From Spirodela intermedia (lineage: Eukaryota > Streptophyta > Magnoliopsida > Alismatales > Araceae): a stretch of 64,000 bases of DNA. The translations under genes and the position numbers were made by a program. The notes under the pieces were generated by a model. It saw only the letters and a program-made list of their open reading frames with translations. It was not told the DNA's origin and did no database searches. This document shows positions 56,786 through 64,000 of the stretch, piece after piece; position 1 is the first letter of the stretch, and every line of letters begins with the position of its first letter. The stretch is from positions 794,501 to 858,500 of the forward strand of contig LR746270.1 of NCBI GenBank assembly GCA_902729315.2, given 5' to 3'.

Positions 56786-59700
56786 ATGACTAGAGAGAAA
56801 GTTATTTTAACGTACAAGCGAAGGCAAGCATCTTGTCATTCTGATTCTTCACTTGTAAATAAAGGGGATACATCTTCAAAACATCCAAGGACACTGTCTG
56901 CTACATTCAAAGGGAATAAGGTGTGGTTATTAAAGTTGTTATCTCAGATCTGAGTAATAAGTAGTTAAGAGTTTCGTCTTTCATCTCAGATATCATTATA
57001 TTTTACTGCCATCTAACCCTCTTCTATAATATTCTTATCGTCCTCTAAGTAAAACCCGGTTATCCGTTGTACTCTCTATGATTTTGTTCAAAGAATAGTC
57101 CGCATCCATTTGGTTCTAAAAAAGTTCAGTTATGTTCATTCTAAAAATACGGCTTCGGGTATTAATGCCTGATGGACGATTCCCACATTGCTTTTTCTGC
57201 CTTCAGGAGGTAAATTTAAGCTTATCATAATTACTAACAACGTCCACTAAGTATACTTTTTATTCTACTAGTAAAGAATGGAGTTGTGTTGGAAGGTTCT
57301 GGTTCGTAGAAGTTGGCATATATTGTTTTAGAATGTCATCTGATAATCACACACGGTAAGAATATATACAAAATAATGTTTCACTTTGAAGAATGTTTCC
57401 ATTTATTTCTATTTTTACTTTTCCCATACTTTTTGCCTTCATCGCCACATGATATTTAAGTTTCATTGTTGCTTCGTTAATGGACTACATTAGCTGATCC
57501 ATAGCGGACCAAACACAGTGATCTCAATTCTGAGATTGCTAATGTCATATTCGAAATCTTATCATCATCGTCATCATCAGGCTAGCTATCATGTTCTATG
57601 CTACCTTGGTTTGCTTTCTCCTGAAACTCTGCAAGACAGGAGAGATACGAATCTACTGCTCGTGTTGATCAACGTGCTAATGCTCGAGATTTTTTTTCAG
57701 CAGAGACCCGAAGAGTCAGATATATTTAAGAAGTGTAGAAGTTTGCAAGATTTTGGGAGGAGTTTACCAAAACTTCGCCCCCATGATGGGAGATTTAATA
57801 AGGAATGGTTTGGGAAAAATTCATCTTTCAATGGTAGCTTAGATTTACTTGTTGCAAATTCAGTTTCTATTTCCTCGAATGGAATACCACGCAACAAATG
57901 GAGTCAAGATTCTCAGATGTCAGACCAGAATACTGGTGTGAGGTCAAGTCCCATATCTTTCAATCCTACTGGAAAGAACAATGTTCACTTGTGTAAAGAA
58001 CATCCTTTCGTGGATACACATGTTTTAAAGGAAAAGGATTTTCCTGTCGAGCAAATGGACAAAATGATACTCCACAGAACATCTCATAAAGAGAGCTTCA
58101 AGACTCCTTTGCGTACTTTCTCCAGAAGAGCGAGACACAGAATCGATGCTAGTGACGCTCAGGTTCTCAATAACTTAAATGTTGGGGAAGGAGAGGACTC
58201 AGCATCTAGCCAAAATGAGAATCTTGATGCAAAATGTAAAAAGAAAGGATTCGCTGATCAGTCAGAGGTATCTTTTCCAGTTAACGAGAACACAGACAGC
58301 AACCTGACTTCATTGAACGCCAGTGGAAAAGTCATGGTATGTGTGCCTTTTAACCCAAAACATCATGAGACCTTTCCGCGCAGTCAGTCTCCTTTCTTTT
58401 CTAGTCATCACTCTCCTTTTTTCTTTCATTATTTATTTTAATAAGGTGGCACTATCTACAGTTGTTTTAGTTGTTGCACATTGACGGGGTATACTGATAT
58501 CTCATTAACTCGTTTATTATTCCCAATTTTGGCAAAGAACATAACATGTACTTCAACAATGTTTGCATTAAGACAGCTATCAAAATGCATAGGTTCCCGA
58601 TGATATTTTTTATGATCAATCATTTGCCTCATAGACATCATAAAAGTTATTTTTTTAACAAGGAACTGAAGAATATAATGTCTGATAACCTATAAGAACA
58701 AACGAAAATAGGGAAATTTCTGGTAATAATCCTTCATATGCGAGTGGCATCCTTGTCATTCGCACTGTGACTTTATAGATATGCGGACAGATATCATGTT
58801 CTTTCATATCGATTGGTTTTCTCTTCACCTTCCAAACCATTATCCAGGCAGAATATGCATTTTTTTTCCGGTCTTTGAAACTTTTTTCTGGCTTTACGAA
58901 ATCCTCCTGAAAGCTAAATTATATCTTATATATTGTGTGACTTCTCAGTAGAATGACCTCATTTTACCTGAAACCTAGTTGAATCCACTAATCCAGTGGA
59001 TTGTAGAGAGCATGAGGTGTGTCCCAAGTGCAGTATGATTTTATTACATCGTCTAATTTTTCAGTCTGAGGGTCTTACCAATGAAAGACGGTAAACCTGA
59101 AGATCTTCATGTGCCATGTATTCTGATAGGCTAGGAGTTTTGAAGAAGTTGCTAGTCAGGACCCAAGTTCTGGAAGCTTGGCTGAAAAAAAGAGGTAACT
59201 AAACGTTGACGTCTTTCTTTTTATTTATCCATTATTTCAGAAAGTGATGTGCTCTGTATTCCCTATGGTTCCAGTGGCAGCCCAAGGGGAGCAGTAGTTC
59301 ATAAAACAGATGGATCGAGCTTTTCCATAAAATATACACAGTTAGCCCAAGAAGGCACGCCTATCACATCCGCATCAAATCATTCTTCTAACAGTGGGAT
59401 GAAAGAGTGCTCTTCTGATATAAATCATGAGGTCAAACAGATCAAGCCACCGAAAATTGGCACTCTGAGGATGGAGGAGCCAGGACATTGCTTAATGGAT
59501 GATGTGCAGAAGCCACCTGCAAATAACATTTTAGATCAAGCGGTTCATGTCAGGAATTCTCTCAGCAATCCCCATTCTTCCATCAGATTTTCTTCAGATA
59601 TCGATCTGAATGAGATGGCGCCAGATGAAACAATCACTTTTCATCTATGTGAGCCAAGTAAATCAGTGAGGGACCCTTCACATGAATGCCTCTTTCGTTC

Positions 59701-61259
59701 CCAAGGCTTGTCTAGTAGTGCTGCTGCGGAACCTAATGGTACAAGCAAAGGACTGGAATTTTTGGAAACGGACACACAGAAAGCGAGAATCATGTCCTCA
59801 TCTCTGTCAACTGTCAATATCACCAGCCAACTACCTATTAGTGAAGGAGATACTTTGTATCAGAATCAAATGCAGATGAACTCATCTCTACTTGACCCTA
59901 GTACCACGGTAATTTTCCTCTGCTAAAATTCTCTCTTTCCCATCAATTTCAGCTCATTCTTCACTTTTTTTAGCGTGAGTTTTGTGCATTTTATCACGTT
60001 CATGTAATTTCCTCAACACATGCTTCATTTGGGAAGACCCACTTCATTTTGACTTTTTTCCCCTAGTATGGTTGACCTTTAACAGCTCCGTGTTCGACTT
60101 TCATATATCTTATGCTGAGACATATCATTCTCCCCCTCCCCTCTTCCAGGAATTTTTCAGAGAGAACGCACATCGGACTTCCTACCCTCAGAAAGGGAAA
60201 TCTGTGAGAAACCCCGATAGTTCTACTTTCAAAAGTCAATGCCCAACAGAACATAGAAACCGAGATTTCATTTGCCCCGACCTTATTGGTCCAACTCTCA
60301 CACAATCATCAAAGATGGCCGGTCCCATTAGGAATTTCCTAAGCATTGGCTTACCATCCGCTTCTAATGGTCAGAAAAAGAGACTCGGCAACATCGCAAG
60401 TGGTGGCAGGATGTTGGGAAGAAGTCAGAGCTCTGTTTTATCTCAATATAGCGGGTGCCCAAGCCTCTGGTCGGAAGAAGAGCTGGATTCCCTCTGGATA
60501 GGCGTGAGGAGGCATGGGGGGGGCAACTGGAACTCCATGCTTCGAGACCCAAGATTACTCTTCTCAGGCGGGAGGATTGCAGACGACCTGGCTAAGAGAT
60601 GGAACATAGAACAGTTGAATCTCCTCAGCGCCCCCTTCATTCAGCCTCTGAGAACCCTGGAACCAGACCATCTCCACTTTCCTTCCATATCTGGTAAGCT
60701 TTCCTCAATCACAGTGGTGGATGGTTATACTTCTCACAGCGGTCACCTGTCAGAACTCCAAACCTCAGGCGGCTACTTCGAGAAAGAAGGTTCTTCTGAC
60801 GGGTATGAGGGCCGCCATCACTCCACAAAAGCATATGTGAGACACCAAAACCATGGTAGAGCACAGATTTTGAGGCAAAGTTCATCGGAAAAATTGCCCG
60901 GCGATCTGGGTTCTTCATCAGCGGGCACCAACCTGCCGCACTGGCTCAGAGGAGCTCCTCACAGTGATCAGAGGGCAGCTCCTGCCCGCCATCACCTTGG
61001 TGGGCAGTTGTCACCACCACCTGGCAGAAATTCACCAGGTGAAGCTCTAAAGAGGAGAGTTTTAGGCCGCCGCAGTGCTGGCTCTCTGGAGGATCTCAAC
61101 CAGCGGGCTCTTCCCCATGAGCCCAAGTCTTCGGAAGAGCCCATTTTTAGTCTAAATCGGAGCCGCTCGGAACCCATGGGCCAGATTGACTTGGTTGACT
61201 TAGACAGCGATGCTTCGTCCGAGGGGACAATATCTGACGACCAGAGCAGTGGGCGTTGA
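56786..61259 (+). CDS. SANT/Myb-like protein related to CHROMATIN REMODELING 4 termini
   Basis: Exons: 56786-56920, 57701-58336, one or two tiny exons within 59065-59194 (unresolved), 59245-59908 and 60150-61259 (TGA). With 59065-59090 and 59135-59194 included the frame is continuous, 876 aa, but two introns would be only 44 and 50 bp. The N-terminus MTREKVILTYKRRQ is a short basic motif. The middle is Ser-rich. The C-terminal part has a SANT-like segment, SLWSEEELDSLWIGVRRHGG then GNWNSMLRDPRLLF, about 190 residues into the last exon's frame start, followed by a GTNLPHWLRGAP motif. This matches the C-terminal tail of plant CHR4, a CHD-type remodeller, but no PHD finger, chromodomain or SNF2 helicase is present. 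Likely nuclear, chromatin-associated; function unproven. Confidence 0.75.
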
Positions 61260-61659
61260 CCATTTATTCTTTTTCTCCTGATTTTAGATCTATACAGGGT
61301 TTCGCTTCCCGCCTGTGCACTTGCGCCGTCGCCCATCTTTCCAACCCCCCAGGAGGATCCTCTTTCATCTTCATGACGGTTTCATAGTCGGGATTACTTA
61401 TACAATTAAGTTAATGTCAACGGCAATTAAGTTAATGTCACCGACGATCCGAAGGAGCGTAGGTGTCGACACGTGTGGAAGAAGACGATTCTCTCTCTCT
61501 CTCTCTCTCGCTCTCTCGCAAAAGGTATGTCTTCCATGGTCTCAGCGTCCACCGAGAGTAAAGAAATCTCCATGTGAGCTGTACCATGATTAACCCACTG
61601 GTTGTCCAAAGCGCGGAAGGCTTTAAGAGATCCTTGGGCCGTCGTGGAGGTGGTCGATC
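61260..61659. other. Intergenic region with (CT)n tract
   Basis: 3' flank of the SANT gene and promoter of the NT-C2 gene. (CT)n at 61491-61515, about 145 bp before the next start codon. No other feature seen. Confidence 0.6.
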
Positions 61660-62652
61660 ATGGCAAGCGAGGGCGGGGACCTCCCCCAGAAGGCGAAGAG
61701 CCCCCCCGAAGAGCAGCGGCGCTGGCGCCTCCGGAGGGGAAAATGGCGGAGCCTCCTTGCCGGGCTCTGGTGGCGGCGGCGGTCCAAGTGCGTTATGTGC
61801 TTGCAGATCCACCGAATAAGCGGCCTCCCGCCGACAATGGACGGGCAAGCGCTGGCGGTGGGGTGGAGAACTAGCGGCTGGAGGGACGAGCTCACCACGC
61901 CCGTCCATGTCCGGCGAGGGACCGCCCGCTTCGAGGAGATCTTCCTCCATTACCGGAGCACCGGCCGGCGCTCCACGCTGCGGAGCTTCACAGTCTGGGT
62001 TTCCCTGGTCGACGCAGGCGACGGCGATCTAGGCACCTTCGAGGTCGACCTGGGCGGGGTCGTCTTCTCCGGCGACGGCGACGCTCTGTTGGGCGGGAAG
62101 ACCGTGATCCTGGGTCTCTCCGGCATGGCCGAGGGAGGGGTTCTCAGCATCAGCATCTTCTATCGGGTGGTCGAGGCCGGAGCCCATGGCGGCGGGTGCT
62201 TGCCCTGTCTTTCCGATTCGAGTAACTGCAGAGCGGCGGCGGCGGCCTCTTCCATCCTCATCGCCGCCGGCGACATTGACCCGACCGAGGAGGAGGGCGA
62301 GAGCTCCACGACCACGGAGGAGGCGGTGGCTCGAGCGAGATCCAGGAGGCCCCCCTCGAGCGCCTCCTTCGACATCAGTGAAGATCTGGATGATGAGGAG
62401 ATGGTGGAGGCCGAGTTCCTGAGGATGCTGGAAGGCCATGGCGGCGGGCTCGTGGACGAGGAGAGCCTGAACCTGAGCCTGAGCTTCGATGGGGAGAAGG
62501 ACTCGGATTCCTTGCTCAATGCGGCGGCGAGAGTCGGCCGCCGGCCAGCTGGGTCCGCGTTGGAGGAAGAAGAGTTCAAGCAGCTGTTGAAGATGTGGAA
62601 AGTCGACGATCTTCACTGCCCAACGACATGTAGTCTAGCTTTCTCTGTATGA
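61660..62652 (+). CDS. NT-type C2 domain protein, PMI1-like (short form)
   Basis: Single-exon, 330-aa, GC-rich frame. After a basic leader comes an N-terminal (NT-type) C2 domain at about residues 40-170: CVMCLQIHRISGLPPTMDGQ, LAVGWRTSG, TPVHVRRGTARFEEIFLHY, TLRSFTVWVSLVD, LGTFEVDLGGVV, GVLSISIFYRVVE. This is the order seen in PLASTID MOVEMENT IMPAIRED1 and EEIG1/EHBP1 proteins. Near residue 245 the segment EEMVEAEFLRMLEG matches the VESEFLRMLG patch of PMI1. Full-length PMI1 is much longer (over 800 aa), so this is a short relative. PMI1 links chloroplast and nuclear movement to actin; a similar membrane or cytoskeleton adaptor role is inferred. Confidence 0.85.
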   Translation: MASEGGDLPQKAKSPPEEQRRWRLRRGKWRSLLAGLWWRRRSKCVMCLQIHRISGLPPTMDGQALAVGWRTSGWRDELTTPVHVRRGTARFEEIFLHYRSTGRRSTLRSFTVWVSLVDAGDGDLGTFEVDLGGVVFSGDGDALLGGKTVILGLSGMAEGGVLSISIFYRVVEAGAHGGGCLPCLSDSSNCRAAAAASSILIAAGDIDPTEEEGESSTTTEEAVARARSRRPPSSASFDISEDLDDEEMVEAEFLRMLEGHGGGLVDEESLNLSLSFDGEKDSDSLLNAAARVGRRPAGSALEEEEFKQLLKMWKVDDLHCPTTCSLAFSV

Positions 62653-62822
62653 ACCTCTCTCTCTCCCCCTCTCTCTCTTTATCTCTCGCTCACGGAGTTA
62701 GTGGTATTTGATGGGCCGAGCCGGGAGCTGAAATTACCCGGCATAAACCGGGTTCAGTTTAGGGTCGGGATCCGGCCTGAAGCGGGTTCAATTTGGTAAC
62801 GGCTATATAGTTGGCTCCCTTC

Positions 62823-62941
62823 ATGGGAACGATAGCGGCGGAGGCGACGGAGGAGCAGCGGCGGGGAATCTCCTCGTTCCAACCCGTTCCCGATTTGGAA
62901 TGCTGTGGAGGATTCCCTCGCAAGAAACCTAGACACCAACG
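62823..62941 (+). CDS. Possible first exon of an unidentified gene
   Basis: ATG at 62823 opens MGTIAAEATEEQRRGISSFQ.. then PVPDLECCGGFPRKKPRHQ, ending at a good donor (CACCAACG/GTAACT, exon end 62941, phase 2). Without splicing the next codon but one is a stop. GC-rich like nearby gene starts and preceded by AT-richer DNA. No matching second exon is seen before the retrotransposon LTR begins near 63.2 kb. I do not recognise the family. It may be a real gene continuing past an inserted element, or a chance frame. Confidence 0.35.
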
Positions 62942-63180
62942 GTAACTGTCCTCCCAGTACGTTCTCTTCCCCTCCCGCTTCTCCCTCTTCTAACGCCGGC
63001 TGCGAAATTGGCGTCGTTCGCGAAGTCTCGATGGGGGGCGTCCGTGAGTCACGCGGCCAACACCCCCTCTACCACCATCACTACTCCTCCAGGTGTGGCC
63101 TGCTCTATACCTCTTTGCGCGATCGCTGAAAAGAGGCGAACATTACGCTGAGGTTGTGTTCAAATCTGACTACAAGACTG
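62942..63180. other. Sequence between putative exon and LTR
   Basis: Moderately GC-rich, with frames open to 63129 but no recognisable product. Could be intron of the gene starting at 62823. Confidence 0.35.
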
Positions 63181-63308
63181 GTCTTGTGTAATGGAGTTTC
63201 TGAAACCTTCTGATAGGCCCCCACTTCTAATCAGATGCGCTGAACTGGTAGGGCTCCCTTTTTCACGAGGGGTTGTACTGAGGGTATTTAGGGGCGGTGA
63301 AACTGGAG

Positions 63309-63309
63309 G

Positions 63310-63336
<27 letters not shown>
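63309..63336. repeat. (GA)n microsatellite in LTR
   Basis: About 13 GA units within the presumed LTR; on the element's own strand it is (CT)n. Confidence 0.9.
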
Positions 63337-63342
<6 letters not shown>

Positions 63343-63448
63343 CCTGAGTACGAGGATAGGACGTTGTGATGAAAGGAGAGAGAGAATACAGAAGGGATAT
63401 GAGGATAACTAATACCCCCGAAGGAGGTGAGAGAGAACGTACCCCCGA

Positions 63449-63503
63449 AGTAGTTGAGTGGAGGTTGGTCCCCTCATAGCAGGCCAACCTCCACTCAACT
63501 ACT
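63449..63503. repeat. Perfect inverted repeat (20-bp arms, 15-bp loop) inside LTR
   Basis: AGTAGTTGAGTGGAGGTTGG at 63449-63468 pairs perfectly with CCAACCTCCACTCAACTACT at 63484-63503, around a 15-nt loop. Both DNA strands, and any LTR transcript, could fold into a strong hairpin. Confidence 0.95.
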
Positions 63504-64000
63504 CCTGGAACACTCTTCGATGCCCGCCTAGCTTCACCCCTTCGTGTCTTTATAGCAGTTCATGTGTCTTGGGAACTAATCTTCCTATTGATAGCTATGA
63601 ACCGTTTTCTTCCCATGCAAGCCGGTCCTCAATACATGCGTGCATGACACGAGACGGGAGAAGCAGCGTAGCAGCCCTCCTCAAGTTCTCCTCTTGCGAG
63701 GATTTGATGGGCCAGCCAATAGCCCATCAATGCTCCCCCTAAAAGTGTCACCTTGTCCTCAAGTGGAAAGCTGAGAAACTGCCGGTAAAGGTCGGTGGCG
63801 ACTTCCCAGATGTTTTCGGACTCTGGAAGACCCACCTAACATACGGGGATTTCAATTTCACGAGGACCCTGACGGATATCTCCGTTGTCTATTAGGTCTG
63901 CCATCAATACAAGATCCTTGTCCAACAGGAGCTGCGTCATGGATGAGCTTGCTGATATCCCAACAACCCTCTTAACTTGGGACATGTGGAAGGCCAGATG

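Larger units (their letters stand above)
63180..64000 (-). mobile_element. Ty3/gypsy retrotransposon 3' end with 3' LTR (truncated by window edge)
   Basis: On the minus strand, 63840-63720 reads VGLPESENIWEVATDLYRQF followed by LSFPLEDKVTLLGG. This is the end of a Ty3/gypsy integrase chromodomain (compare WxxLPxxxxTWE..FPxFxLEDKV), with frame breaks upstream. A purine-rich AGGGGGAGCAT polypurine tract follows at about 63740, then TGATGGGC near 63731, a plausible LTR start (TG). The LTR runs toward lower coordinates, contains a (GA)n tract (63309-63336 on plus) and a 20-bp-arm hairpin (63449-63503). Its far end is not defined; it probably lies near 63.2 kb. The body and 5' LTR lie beyond the window. 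Confidence 0.8.

Overview
The window is nuclear DNA of a flowering plant. Its genes have short GT-AG introns and plant-only families: a UDP-glycosyltransferase with a PSPG box, a YUCCA auxin-synthesis monooxygenase, a PPR protein, a PB1-Raf-like MAP3K and 7-hydroxymethyl chlorophyll a reductase. Some genes are very GC-rich (the two UGTs, THIM, YUCCA, PPR, NT-C2). Others are close to neutral or AT-leaning (MAP3K, RING ligase, SANT protein). That bimodality, plus dense (GA/CT)n tracts near genes, suggests a monocot, but this is inference only. Most genes had to be assembled exon by exon by matching splice sites and reading phase; exon coordinates are in each entry.

Left part (1-20.3 kb). The 3' end of an HCAR gene is followed by two closely related intronless UGTs at 1260-2750 and 14115-15599. 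The second is followed by an intact hydroxyethylthiazole kinase (THIM) and, convergently, a seven-exon ZNHIT3-like zinc-finger gene. The interval between the UGTs holds decayed remains of the same two neighbours: a THIM exon 2 fragment and the 3' exons of ZNHIT3, at about 7.4-8.25 kb. So a UGT-THIM-ZNHIT3 block was duplicated in tandem. The left copy kept only its UGT and was invaded by a LINE (about 4.43-7.39 kb) and a Ty3/gypsy element (about 8.4-10.9 kb). A roughly 90-bp plastid DNA fragment lies upstream of the second UGT.

Middle part (20.3-47 kb). A GT14 glycosyltransferase is divergent from ZNHIT3 and has a 3.4-kb last intron. Next come a long polypyrimidine minisatellite, YUCCA, the mitochondrial complex I subunit NDUFA9 (12 exons), a PB1-domain Raf-like MAP3K (7 exons), a convergent intronless PPR gene, and a drug/metabolite-type membrane transporter (3 exons, minus).

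Right part (47-64 kb). A large RING-H2 ubiquitin ligase (8 exons, minus) is divergent from a SANT-like gene resembling the terminal parts of CHROMATIN REMODELING 4 without its motor. An NT-C2 (PMI1-like) single-exon gene follows, then a possible first exon of another gene. The right edge holds the 3' end and LTR of a Ty3/gypsy element on the minus strand.

The genes do not form one pathway. The best leads are the duplicated and decayed UGT-THIM-ZNHIT3 block, the motorless CHR4-like gene, two short stop-free in-frame introns, a competing splice acceptor that would cut the kinase domain off the MAP3K, and a probable GC-AG intron in ZNHIT3. I found no CRISPR array, nuclear tRNA or nuclear rRNA gene, and nothing I would call a wholly new system.
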